NCBI GenBank assembly: GCA_951213105.1
Contig: OX578149.1
Coordinates: 5,159,818-5,223,817, forward strand
DNA: 64,000 nucleotides
Origin: Amaurobius ferox
Lineage: Eukaryota > Arthropoda > Arachnida > Araneae > Amaurobiidae
Direction: 5' to 3'
In this document: in pieces, positions 1-11,059 of the stretch
Numbering within the stretch: the first letter of the stretch is position 1
Layout of the letters: each line of letters begins with the position of its first letter
The notes under the pieces: model-generated
What the model was told of the DNA's origin: nothing
Seen by the model: only the letters and a program-made list of their open reading frames with translations
Databases searched by the model: none
Made by a program: the position numbers and the translations under genes

Positions 1-2
1 AT

Positions 3-368
3 ATTAATAGAAGCATGTTTGCTTTTTTTAAGAAACACGATAAATTTAATGATGCTGTATATAATCCAAGTAATCCTGATATACCTCTGTATTTGATGTA
101 TAATCTTGTTCATTTATTAAAATTTATAAGAAATAATTGGTTAAATGTAAAAGACACTAAATTGCAGTACCCTCATTTCAAAAATAATGAAAACCTTAAA
201 GAGGCAAATTTTTCTGATTTACGGAATTTATACAACTTTGAAAAAGATAAACTCCTTAAATTTTCTCACGTGTTAACATTAAAATCATTATATTCATCTA
301 ACATTGCGAGGCAAAAAGTATCCCTTGCATTAAAAGTATTCAATATTCAAAACTCTAATATTTATTAG
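3..368 (+). pseudogene. P-element-like transposase fragment
   Basis: An open frame enters from the left window edge (it is open before the first ATG at 15) and stops at 366-368. The predicted peptide reads like the RNase H-like part of P-element-type transposases found in arthropod genomes. It has a YLMYNLVHLLKFIRNNW stretch at about residues 26-42, then a KLYNFEKDKLLKFSHVLTLKSLY-type segment and an ARQKVSLALKVF segment. In complete proteins of this kind the RNase H fold continues well beyond this point, so the frame is cut short at its C-terminus. No downstream continuation of the protein was seen. This is a DNA-transposon relic rather than a host gene. The family call rests on remembered motif similarity, not a search. 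Confidence 0.55.
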
Positions 369-1560
369 AAATCAATTGAAGGGATTTTTCTCATCAGCAA
401 TGTGAAAATATTTCAAATTATATGTAAAAATAAAATTGTCACACAATATTTTTTGCTATTATACATATGGTTGTAGAAATTTTGTTTACAGTAGTAGAAA
501 AAAAATGAAAGCTACTTAATATTCATTAACACTGAGTTTGTAACTGTAAAAGGATCTACATTATATATAATTTTGTAATCATTTAGACAGAGTAATTCTT
601 GCTTTGTGGGAGCTCCAGTAAAAAAATATACCCCCTCCCCCATCTAAGTTTAGATAATCTTTATGAAATTAACTGTGCTAAAATTAGGCATAGAAATGAG
701 TAAAAGTGTAATTATTTTGAAATATTTTTTAACTCTCAATTTGCAAATTTTCCCGAGTTGGCGAGAGTTCCCTTTCTAACGTCATCTCATGATTCTGGCG
801 CCACGGCCTGAGTGTAGACCGGCTCTGGTTTAATCCTACAAGCCAACAACAACAAAAAAATTGCAGTGTCGTTTTAAATTAATTCCCTTTCACATTTGAC
901 TCATATCAAAAGGTTGCTAAGTTGCCAAAGTAAAAAAAAAAATCTATCTCAAGACGAGTTTATTATAACGAAATGAGAATGATGTAAAAACGGTTTTGGA
1001 ACTGCATATGGTGCCCAAACATACACACAGAGAGAGAAAAATATCGCACGAAAACGAGTTTTTTTAGGAGAGTCTGTAACAGGGGTAATATTTCATATTA
1101 GGATGCTAAGGTACCCAGAAAGTTGAACTCCAAGTCGAGTCCAGTGCAATAAAGAGTTAGCTCCTGCTAACAAGACAATCGATCTGCTAACTTCAAAAAG
1201 TAATGTTAAATTCTATTTTATTCATGATAGGACCCTAAAAAATTCCCACGCATATCGAAAGGTCGCGTGTGCCTTTAGACCTCAAGCAGTGATGCTCAAT
1301 GTATCTCCGACCTGTGATTATCAACTTTTGAAAAAGTATCCTTTTTGCATACGTCACGTGAAACCGGTAGCAACCTGTAGCAGCAGACACGCCCACAGTC
1401 ATGACAAACAGAGGGGAGAGGGAGAATTGTAACTGTTATAAACTCACTTAAAAATTCATAGAAAATACAGACATAGAGTAATTTAAAGAAAAAGAATTCA
1501 AAAATATGTATATTTCTTGCCAAAAATTCCAATTGCATAGATCTTCAGTTAACCAATGTC
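369..1560. other. AT-rich spacer, no gene seen
   Basis: AT-rich sequence without a convincing reading frame. At about 750-860 a more GC-rich block ends in AAGCCAACAACAACAAAAAA. This resembles the 3' tail of a SINE or LINE, but no promoter head was found. The short reading frame on the minus strand at 1296-1538 has no recognisable motif. Confidence 0.4.
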
Positions 1561-3618
1561 AAAAAGGAAAATGAAATTATATAAATGACGCATATTTCGA
1601 TGGATTTTTAACATTTTAAATGCAAAACTGCCTACGAATTCGGTTCGAACTACGAATCGAAAATATCGAAGAACTTTTGATATTTTCGGTTGCGTGAAGG
1701 TCGAAACACTGTCATATTATCTTGGATCACTATGGAACCGATTTGCATGAAAATCGCTCAAATTGGCGCTTTAACATGGCTGAAAAATAAGTCAAAGTTT
1801 AAAAAAATCGCTTCTAGGTGCTTCAAGTTCTCATCCGTACTATCCTTGTATAGAATTTCTTAGCGTGGGCCGCTTTGATTTTTAACTACGCGACGAAGAG
1901 AATAACAGGCAGGCAACCGGATGAGTCTTTAATTATGTTAAACGATGGATGACGAAACAAATACAACTCATTCCACGACTCCGTAATGAATCATGAATCG
2001 TTCTCGAGATATTTCGGAATTTTGCAATTTTTGTATCTAAAAATCCCAAATTGAATATAATTTTAAATAAATATTCATTTTGCGAGTCCAGAAAGATAAA
2101 CATTAATGATAGACTACTTACTAAAGATATCGTTGATTTTCTTTATATAATTATTTATTTCAACAAATATATATCTTTCACTAATACCTTCAATTAATAA
2201 TATTACAATTTGTATTAATTTTCAATTTAACTGAGCAGTGCGTGGGATGACAAAATGCAATTTATAATAAAATGATTCTCAATAAACGCGAATTCTCTTT
2301 GAGAGCAAAAGGAGTACCTATTGTGGACTTAATGTAGGAACCATTGCTATAACCACCACGGTCAGGACCATCTTTGGGGCTTGCCTTCGTCTTGATTTTT
2401 ATATCGACTTTTATTAAGACTTCTCCTTACGCTCACCATCTACTTTTTACTCACGGTTAATCACACGGTTCACCCACTTCTCATCGAATCATTTATAATT
2501 TTTTTCTCATTTCTTGTACGGAAACGACTTGCTCTGCTAGCTTCGCTTTCATTTCTCCTCCTTGTGCTCATTGGTTGACGAGAACTTCTGTGAGGAAGTT
2601 GTTACTGGCCAGCGATACCCGCAACTACCAGAGGTCCAAAGGACCCCTGTGACCTTACTATGTGCGTGGGAATTCTTTGCGACATAAATTTATTTGAACA
2701 CACAGATTTATTTGAGCTAAATGTCAACCACTGGCGACCGTCTGGCTGCGCTCATTGTTTGACGCTTTTAAAGTTTATTACCATCTTCTGGTACGTGTTG
2801 TTCGAGGTCGTACATGCCTTGAAGGCTGCAATCATTCACAATGCAAAAACAAGGCGAACTTTCGCTACCACACTTCCGTTCGATGAAATATAAATGAACG
2901 TACTATTACAGAATATAGTAAGTATATACGAGTCTGTAGAGAAAATCCCGCGGAGCCACATTGGATTATTTTCTCTTCCTAAAAAGTGCACGCTCAACTA
3001 CGTTTGAAGGACAATATTTATATCGCCAGATAAAACATCTCACATTTATGCGTGCCGTTCTTTTGAATCGGTGGGAACGATCTTTTGTAGCGAGCCCAAA
3101 TCCTCGCCATCATTCAAAATATACCCTCCATTTATCGGGCGCTTTTCCAAGATTCAAAATCTATCGAATCTCCAGGCACTCGTATTCATCTCTAGCATTC
3201 TGCAAACATGTGTTTGCGCCCATAACTTTTTCCTCAAGTCGCTGCTGCCATAAATCTTCGAAATGGCGAGCGTTAAGTATATGAAACGATAAGAATAAGA
3301 GGGCGCTTTCGGCGGCGTTTGGGCTGTCGTGGGTCGCGTTAGTTAAGGGGCCGCATCACCGGATTTTCTCGGGTCGACGAGATCGGAATCGGATGCGCTT
3401 AATCACTCAGAAAATATCACGGGTCACTTTCCTTTACTTTGTACTAAAATAGAGTTATTCCTGAAAACGGAACATTCTAGTTAGTTACATAGTTTTGCAT
3501 AATGTAAATTAAAAACTTCTTAAATTAAAAACTTGCGACGCTCGTCCGTAGCTTAAGAAAATATGTCCCACCCGCCGCGTGTTTCGATTTTCCCATACAG
3601 AACAGTGCCTGTCTCATG
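1561..3618. other. unassigned spacer, partly less AT-rich
   Basis: No gene recognised. From about 2230 to 3400 the base composition is less AT-rich than its surroundings, with several CG-containing words near 3300-3400. This could be an old LTR-element piece or unique host DNA. The frames at 2660-2893 and 2961-3284 overlap or lack recognisable motifs and were not called as genes. Confidence 0.35.
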
Positions 3619-4625
3619 TAGTTTTTAACACTTTCTAACATAGTTGAAAAGTATTTATGACTTTGTTCTGTCTGTCTGTCCGTTCGCACGATTACTGCCG
3701 TAAAAATGACTTTATCAAAATGAAATTTTAGTATGTTGTTAGTTGTTAAGATGGTCTGTGGAACATATTGGGAATGTAAAGGAAGAATATTACCCAATTA
3801 GTTTCGGACGGAACCCGTGGTTGAAAAAGTGAAATACATTAAACCCTATATGAGACCTCATTTTTCAAACATTTTTCAAGTAAAGTTAAAATTCACAAAT
3901 TGTTTCGAAAATTTTAGAAAATATTGAAATGATCCCGTAAAATATATAAAAAAATTTCAGCAAAGTAGCTTCGGTAGTTTTTTTTAAGTAAAATGTTCAA
4001 ATTTTAAATTATAATGACACCCATATAATACTAACTCACTTGACTCACATCAAAATAAAATCGGACACTTCCATCTTTTCCTCCAAAGTATAAATCGTGA
4101 TTTTTAAAGTTCTTTCAAACTTATATGAAGTGTTGCATCCGTCCTAAAACTGTTTTATTTTTGCGTATTTTCTGTGCATGTATATTCTGCACCAACGCAA
4201 TTACAATATTGAGTTTAAATGATCATCCAACTTTGATTATTTCTGCAACGAAGCCTCATTCCAATGGATGCAGAATATAGACAAGCGATTGTAAGATGAG
4301 TTGCAAAAGAATTTTTTTTCACGCAAAATCATTTAACCCTGGAGTCTGAAATAAAAGTGTATGAATGAAATATTCACTGCTTTTACACAGAGCGACAGAT
4401 GATTTATATTTCGATGACGTCATTTTAATAAAGTTCATTTTTTTAAGAAGTTTTAAGTTTTCAAATATAATAAATGATTGTAGTACTGTTATTATTTAAA
4501 ATGTGCCATTGCTGAATGTATCGCATTTTATTGATGTTGAAATAGAATTGCATTTGAGTTGGAAAGTGTTTCATAATCAGTGATTTATGCATGATTGATC
4601 TTCTTTGTTTAAATCTTTTTCCCGT
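3619..4625 (+). repeat. RepB copy 1
   Basis: Dispersed repeat. It starts near TTTTTAACACTTTCTAACAT and continues with a TCTGTCTGTCCG block and GCCGTAAAAATGACTTTATC. It ends near GCATGATTGATCTTCTTTG. The same order of blocks is found at 11060, 32992 and (reverse) 19747. No coding capacity is seen. Boundaries are by eye. The copy has a continuous version of the site where copy 2 carries a 57-bp insertion. Confidence 0.7.
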
Positions 4626-5199
4626 TTCATGAGCCTCACATAAATGCTAAAAGAGGACGATTTGTACCGTTTAAAAAATAACAAATTATAAATATATGTA
4701 TTTTCAGAAGCTTTCATACTGTGTATTTGAGGATTATGCGAAATCATCACGCCCATTATCATGTGAATAAATTCCACGAAATAAATTCCAAACTCGCACA
4801 TCAAATGAAAGGACTACGATCTCTGCAATGTGAGGCGAGAACTCAAACCAAAATTTCCAGCCTTCGAATGTTGGGTTCAATTTCTTTAGAGCACTCTGTC
4901 ATTTGGTGCAGATTGAGTCATTTTGAACAGTTTGACAGGGATCCACAGTTTAAAATAAGCTCCAAACCACGATGAACATCGATACATCGTTACTCAGAGC
5001 TTGCCTTCTGCGCACGATATTTGAACTCTGAAGGACAGAGTTTTAAATGTTCAACCTAAGTAGGCCGGGACTGTGAATAAGACTATAGGCCGGGGTATTA
5101 CTGAGTAGCTAGTTGTGGACTGGACTCAATATATATGTACGAAATTTTTAAACGTGCAGCTAGTGTTTTAAATTATTTGAATTGACCTCATTTTTTATA
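4626..5199. other. unassigned spacer
   Basis: No gene recognised. The short reading frames on both strands at 4577-4975 have no recognisable motif and are probably chance. Confidence 0.3.
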
Positions 5200-5398
5200 T
5201 CAATCTCAAATGTTTTCAAAGTACTTTTTCTTTGTATGTTTTCTTTGTGTTGTTTTCTGTTTGTATTGTATTTCTATGTATATTGTCCCTGTATGTTTGT
5301 GTATTGTTATGTCTGTGTTTTTCCGACCGTTCCCTGTAATTGCTCCATACCTTTTAGGTGAGCTGGACGACCTGGGTTAATAAATAAATAAAAAAACG
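5200..5398 (+). mobile_element. LINE-like 3' tail
   Basis: A T- and G-rich stretch ends with CCTTTTAGGTGAGCTGGACG, then ACCTGGGTT and a tail of AATA repeats. This layout is typical of the 3' untranslated end of non-LTR retrotransposons. No reverse transcriptase reading frame remains. The last conserved block closely resembles the 3' end of the SINE that follows directly, as expected when a SINE borrows the tail recognised by its partner LINE. Confidence 0.45.
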
Positions 5399-5408
5399 TG
5401 CAGGTAGG

Positions 5409-5678
5409 GGTGGTACAGCCAGTGATTATCGCGCGGGGATTGCACCCGGACGACCCGAGTTTGATTCCCGGATTTGTCAAAATTTTCCCCGTGTTCAAGC
5501 GGAGTACGGGCACATTAAATACGTGGATTCGTAAGTCCTTCCAAGTGGTGGGTGTTAGGGGAAGGAGGGTACGATCCCTATGAATGCCGCCCTCCCTGGG
5601 TTCCGGTCTAAATGGTGAGGCACTTCCAGGCTGAGAAAACTTTTGGGTAGGCTGGACGATCTGGGTCGAAGAAGAAGT
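5409..5678 (+). mobile_element. SINE-S copy 1, tRNA-headed
   Basis: About 270 bp. The head starts GGGTGGTACAGCC and has a B-box-like GAGTTTGATTCCC at 5457-5469, as in tRNA-derived Pol III promoters. The body carries the block AGGGGAAGGAGGGTACG shared with the other copies. The 3' end reads GGCTGGACGATCTGGGTC followed by GAA repeats. It is flanked by a 10-bp target duplication with one mismatch: GTGCAGGTAG at 5399-5408 and GTGCAGATAG at 5679-5688. Reading frames across this element are incidental. Confidence 0.8.
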
Positions 5679-5806
5679 GTGCAGATAGAACAAAACACCT
5701 TAAGTTCATTTCTTTTTATCCAGACGCTATTTTCATTCATGATTTTTTCATCCAGGGAAAACACAATTCCATACGATATGGATGTTGTGACATCTCTTGC
5801 GACCTT

Positions 5807-5819
5807 GGGGGGGGGGGGG
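5807..5819 (+). repeat. G13 homopolymer
   Basis: Run of 13 G in AT-rich DNA, near the left edge of a RepD copy. Similar runs occur at 7183-7194 (G12), 8378-8389 (C12), 9835-9845 (C11), 14388-14397 (G10) and 57715-57730 (C16). Confidence 0.95.
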
Positions 5820-5879
5820 AGAAAGAAAACATTTTTTTCTCTTTCACCTCCTGTTATAAAACTCTTCAACCTGACAGCC

Positions 5880-6975
5880 AAGTGATGACTGTTTTATTTC
5901 AGCATCCATTGTCTTTACCGTTTCTCGCGTCGAAATCGTTTTGTGTTTGGTAAAAGGAGATATTTTCGATGCATGAGTTTTGTTCTTGCTTCTGAAAAGA
6001 GCATTGGCCCCTCCGGTGTAAACAGAAGCATAAAGAAAGTATAGCAACGGCGTCGTAAACTGAATTTCGAGACCTCCGGGCACTCGAAAAGACTATTGGA
6101 ACGTTTTCGAGGTGATATATGGACAAGCCTATAGGACCGCGGACTTTATACTCTATACGAAGAGAAAATAGGATAAGCATTTTTGTTTTTTCTATATATT
6201 TAGTATTAAGCTGCCGATCAAAAGTATTTCAGAGGGATTTGCACGCCTGTATTGGCCCTGAACTCGAATTGGGCGTTTTTGAAGTGACGTCTGTATGTGT
6301 GGATGCGATACCTCACGAACGAATGGATGATCTCAGTCAGTGAGTACTGTGGCTGGATTGATTACAAACGCTGACGAATATTCGCAATTCCCCCCTCCCA
6401 AATGTTTAAATAATCATTTTAATACATCCTAAAAGTTCAGGACATTTCATTTTGTAACGTAAACAATCATTTTTTATACATCATTCTTTAAGGGAAAATG
6501 AATGACCCGCATTGCAGAACACTGACACGATTCGCTTTCGATATTTTATATTTTTTTAATAAATTTATCAAAGAAATGACATCCGATTGTATTAAGGATC
6601 GTTTAAAAAGTTGGTTTTTCAAATGTTATGGGATACATTCATTAATGTCTTTCTATTGGATTTAACACGTGCCATTCGAGAGGAAAAGTAGAAGTTAGCA
6701 TTTCGACGCCAACTCATTCGCTCGATTTTACTTATTGGACTCGATACGAATCAAATGGTACTTTTATTTGAATTCGAATTGTATACAAGTGAAAAATATT
6801 TTTACTTTCTCATATTATAGAATATAATCTAGAAAAAATGTTATTTCCGCAAAAAATATTGGACTTCGAGATTTGGATGCCAATCTATGTTTTTGGACCT
6901 CCTGAATGCGTTTTGAACATTTTTGGAGTGATGTCCGGCTGTTTGATTGTCGTCTCAAAATAAGGAAACTTTAAT
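5880..6975 (+). repeat. RepD copy 1, interrupted
   Basis: Two blocks match the better preserved copy at 8880-9860 in the same order. One is near 5895-5985 (CGTCGAAATCGTTTTGTGTT) and one near 6830-6960 (TTTTTGGAGTGATGTCCGGC). They lie roughly 500 bp further apart than in that copy, so something is probably inserted between them. No coding capacity is seen. Confidence 0.5.
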
Positions 6976-7074
6976 CAACCGGAGTGTTACTCATTTGAAT
7001 GAACCTGTCATTTTTTTTCTTTATTTGCAAAATTTTGCTAAAATTTTTTTTAAAAATCTGTATTGTTGATCCAA

Positions 7075-7570
7075 ATGATCACAATTATAGCATATTACCC
7101 TTCATTTTAAAGGACTTGAAAATTTTAATACACCAAATTCGACAACATACCCCCTCATAGGGATGACTTCCCCGTTCCCCGAGGGGGGGGGGGGAAACTG
7201 ATGACATCACGAACAGAAAAATTGCGTCGAAGCCACTTTTACTACAACGATTTAAGCTAATTTGTTTTGCGATCATTCATAAATAACCCATTTTGTGCAT
7301 AATTATATCAAGTTCTGACTTATGCTTCCATGTTAAGAAAATATAAAATTTTGAAAAAATAAGAAGTTTTCGCTCGAATTTCAAAAACATGTATCGAGTT
7401 CTAAACTTTTTGTTAACAAAACTGAATATAAAATTTCGTGAAAGTCCATTAATATCTGTGGCAGCTAGGGTGTGCACAAGAAATCGACCCCAGGCAGGCT
7501 GCCGATCCTGAGTCTATAAATAGTCAAAACGTGTCAGAGAGGTGCGAAAACATATATTGGCATTCAAATT
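7075..7570 (-). repeat. RepD copy 2
   Basis: On the minus strand it shares with copies at 8880 and 34715 a block containing GTCGATTTCTTGTGCACACC and TTAATGGACTTTCACGAAAT. The left part (7085-7200) includes a G12 run at 7183-7194. The short reading frames here on the minus strand are not conserved between copies. Confidence 0.55.
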
Positions 7571-8449
7571 TCGACATCTGAAATTTTTGTGAAATCAATA
7601 CTTTCTCTATGTTATATACTATTTTATGAAACAGTAAAAATAATCAGAAATGCATGTTGTGTCAAATGAGAGCAGATGGGTCGTTACGAACACTAGCGAT
7701 CCCTGGATCTACTTCTCAAAGAATAATCTACTTTCAGGCTTTTTATCTTCTAAGGCCATGCTTTACTCACAGTGAATGAAAACATTGCTTCTTACTGTAA
7801 AGAATTTAACAAGAAAGCCTTTTTCCACCCATGGCTACAGCTTTTAAATTTTATTAGATTAGATTATTTTATTTTATTTTTTATTTATTTTTAGCTTCAA
7901 GCATAACCGAATTACTTTAACCAAAAGTTTAAACAAGATTGCGATAAATTATGGACTACAAGATGCAGAGCTCTTCACCAAGACTAGAAAATGAACACGG
8001 GTTAGCCGTGCACATCACAGAACGATCCCGCTATGTGGAGAATGTCTGTGTTTGCGATGTTAGGTTAACTCCTTTCTCGTAATAGTTTCCCTAATGAAAA
8101 TGGCTGAATTTTCTAAACTTTTGTAGTGAAGAAATCTCAAGAAAATTTTTTATAATGCGCATAGATCAAATGGTAAAAGCGCGAACGAGTGGTTCTTGAA
8201 GGTCGCTGAAAGTCCTCTATGAGAAGAATATTTGCTTTTGCGCATTTACGAAATTTTTTGTTACTGTTTTTATGGGTTTGGAAGGTACTAACATAAAATA
8301 AATTTTGTTAGGAAACTTTGCACTAAAAGAACCTTGAAGAAAATTTATACAGGCTTGATACCACTCAAATTACCTCTCCCCCCCCCCCCATGTTCATGGA
8401 ATCAATCCAAAACAATTCAACTCTAAACTTGTCTTATATTATACAATTC
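7571..8449. other. AT-rich spacer with C12 run
   Basis: No gene recognised. It includes T- and A-rich simple sequence around 7850-7900 and a run of 12 C at 8378-8389. Confidence 0.4.
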
Positions 8450-8755
8450 TTTTTCTTCTTCTTCGACACAGACAGTCGGACCTACCCCAAAGTGTAAGTT
8501 ATCTGTTTGGACTGCCGGAAAGTCCCACTCAATTTGGAGCAGAAACAAGAAAAGGCGGTATTCACAGGGACTGTACCCTCCTTCCCCTACCACCCACCTC
8601 TCATAAGGATTTGTGCATACATCTATTCAATATGTACGTACTCTGAGTGAATGCGGGGACAGTTTGGGAAAAGACGGGGGACAGTTTGGACGAGAATCCA
8701 GTTCGGGTCGCCCGAGTGCAATCCCCGTGAGCTAACCACTGGGCTGTCCCACCCG
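8450..8755 (-). mobile_element. SINE-S copy 2
   Basis: Minus-strand SINE. The head lies at the right end (GTGGGACAGCCCAGTGGTTA on the minus strand). The body block with GGGGAAGGAGGGTACAGTCC is shared with copies 1, 3 and 4. The 3' end lies at the left and ends in GAA repeats (TTCTTCTTCTTCG on the plus strand). The B box region is degraded. I found no clear target duplication. Confidence 0.75.
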
Positions 8756-8879
8756 CATCTACTTACTTGAACTTCTACTTCAGTTCATTTCTTCTTTAAT
8801 TATTATTCTATTTTAAGACTGTTAAGATCTAGATGAAATACAAACGAAAAAAGTTTCTAGACTCGAAAGAAAACGCGTT

Positions 8880-9860
8880 TATGTGTTGTGGCGGTCAATA
8901 TTCAAACAACATTTCTTTGTTTCTATAAAAATGAATCTTTTCCGATATAAAATTTATTCAACCATAAAGCAAAATGGGTTGAATATTTCATTTCTGCATA
9001 AATTTGTTTTCAGCGCTTCAGCATTTTTGTTTCCGTTTTCTGCTCCGAAATCGTTTTATATTTGATAAAAGCAGCCGTCTTCGCTCAAGACGAATTTTGC
9101 TTACAAAAGGTATATTTGTCCCGCGGCGTGGACAGTCGGAGATATGCAGTAACGGAACATCTTTTTTTTTTACTTTACCTACAACCCATATGACATGTTT
9201 TCCTTACTCATAGAGTAATAAAAAAAATAAACAAAAGATAAATCGCTCGAGCCGATGGAAAAATGTTTAAAAAGTAAAAATCTTCCTTAAATGCAAAATG
9301 AAACAAAACAGTACCGGTTTCAGAGGACAAAAGGCAATATTGTTTTCAGAATACACAGACAGAGCGACCCCGCCAATAATTTTTAAGATCTCATACTATG
9401 AGTATAGAGGATGTTTTCCCGAAGATTTTCAAATTCGAGATTTTGATAACACTATATATTTTAAGATCTTCTAAACACACCTTGGCTATTTTTGGAGGGA
9501 TGTGCGGCTGTCTGTATGTATACGTGTGGTTCATTTCTTGTGTACACAATAGCGGCGACACATATCAATGGATTTTCACGACACTTCATATCCTTCTTTG
9601 TTATCAAAAAATCTAAAACTAGTCGAAAAATTCGAAATTTTATACTTTTTTAGCATTGCAGCATAAGATAAAATATGACATCAATCATGACATCATCAAT
9701 CAATTCTCTCAATGAATGGGGTTTATTGAGAGCTCAATGATCCCGAAACTTAATAGTTTCAATCATTGTTGTGAAAATAACCGTGATCCATTTTATTGTT
9801 CGTGGAGTCATTAGTCCCTTAGGGGGACAAGTTACCCCCCCCCCCTCAGAGTACATTGCC
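8880..9860 (+). repeat. RepD copy 3 (best preserved)
   Basis: Contains the family blocks in order: TCCGAAATCGTTTTATATTT near 9045, TTTTTGGAGGGATGTGCGGC near 9490, TTCTTGTGTACACAATAGCG near 9534, and a C11 run at 9835-9845. The same blocks are seen at about 5880, 7075 (reverse), 15780 and 34715 (reverse). The class of element is not known. Reading frames inside are not conserved between copies. Confidence 0.6.
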
Positions 9861-9919
9861 AAGTAAGGTACTGTGGTGAAAGAAACTGACATTGGAGTTT
9901 ATTTCCTTTATAAATATTA

Positions 9920-10168
9920 AATATAAATCTTTGGGTCTAATTATCATTCTCAATTATTAGTAATCGTGAATCGCATTTTCGTACATTGCATCGTGGTCGC
10001 ATTATAACTCACCATCATTTCTGTGAACGAGTTCCTAAAATATAATCATTAATCAACATACTATACATTGAATGCGCAATTTTAACTTTTAAAATAGACA
10101 TTATTTATTATGAGTACGATAAAACTTACATACAATGTATATACACTCTTAAGGAGAGAACATGCACG
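9920..10168 (+). mobile_element. LTR-A copy A, internal 3' region
   Basis: Sequence directly upstream of an LTR, ending in the purine-rich AAGGAGAGAACATG. It aligns by eye with the equivalent parts of copies B (35815-36076) and C (50470-50690, reverse). The shared blocks include TGGTCGCATTATAAC and ACGAGTTCCTAAAATATAAT. It is probably the untranslated region between the last gene and the 3' LTR. The 214-bp satellite at 45537 is a diverged relative of this block. Confidence 0.55.
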
Positions 10169-10852
10169 TGTGAGACCACGATTTTATATTTCCCCAAAAT
10201 CATATATTCGACCTATTATATTATGCAGATTTACACATTCCTCTGTTTGTCGTCTTGGGCATTCTGGACTCCAATTCTACTGAATACAACAGTTGGACAT
10301 ACCTAACCTCCAACTGACTTTGGAAAGCACACTCTTGTGTTTCATTGCCCCCAATTGTACTTAATACAGCACTCTTATACGGTCATTGCCTCAATTTTTT
10401 TAATTTACACTCTTCGATATTTTGGACTGTAATTCTAGTCACAACGCTCTTGGACGGTCATAGCCTGAATTATCTGAAAACCACTACACCGTCCAGGATA
10501 TTCCGAGCCTCCAACTTCTGACTTGATATTTTTTATTCTCTCCTCGTTGCCACGTCATTTCGCCTGAGGTCCTGATACTCCCTCCTTATCTCTATTGATT
10601 GTTACCAAGGGGATGTAGCAACACCTCTTCATTGGCCACAGTATCATCTAATCTGCTTGGTTTAAGTCTTGGCCCCAAGGATATTTCTTTGCCCCAACCA
10701 CACCTGCGATTTATGTGAACGAAATTTATTGAGGTCATGTTATTTTGGGCTAAGACTATCATAAAACGGCACTTTGTTTCGTTGTTTGCGCTTTGTTTCG
10801 CTGTCCATACCGTATAAATCTCAAAATTGTATAAATGTCTCCTGGTCTCATA
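10169..10852 (+). mobile_element. LTR-A copy A, LTR
   Basis: 684-bp block beginning TGTGAGACCA and ending TGGTCTCATA. These ends are inverted copies of each other, as LTRs of the TG..CA type require; the final bases are mutated. It aligns along its length with copy B (36077-36767), sharing GGTTTAAGTCTTGGCCC and AACCACACCTGCGATTTATG. No pol or gag frame lies nearby, so this is the 3' remnant of a degraded element. Which superfamily it belongs to cannot be told from the LTR alone. Confidence 0.6.
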
Positions 10853-11059
10853 GGTACCAATCGAAAAATTATTTCAAGGACTTTAAAGTTAAGTGCAACA
10901 TGCCATAATAGTAATCATTTGGACTGATTTTTAAAAAAATTTCTGGTAAAATTTGAAAAAACATACTACTAAAAATGGATTTCAGTATGAGAAGGTCGAG
11001 TAGAAAGAACCACGTTCCAGTTAATTTATAAAAGTTTTATAAAATTTCTAGCCACCTAC

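Noticed and set aside
5307..5693. 128-aa minus-strand reading frame
   Set aside because: It runs through the LINE-like tail and SINE-S copy 1 and is a shadow of those repeats.
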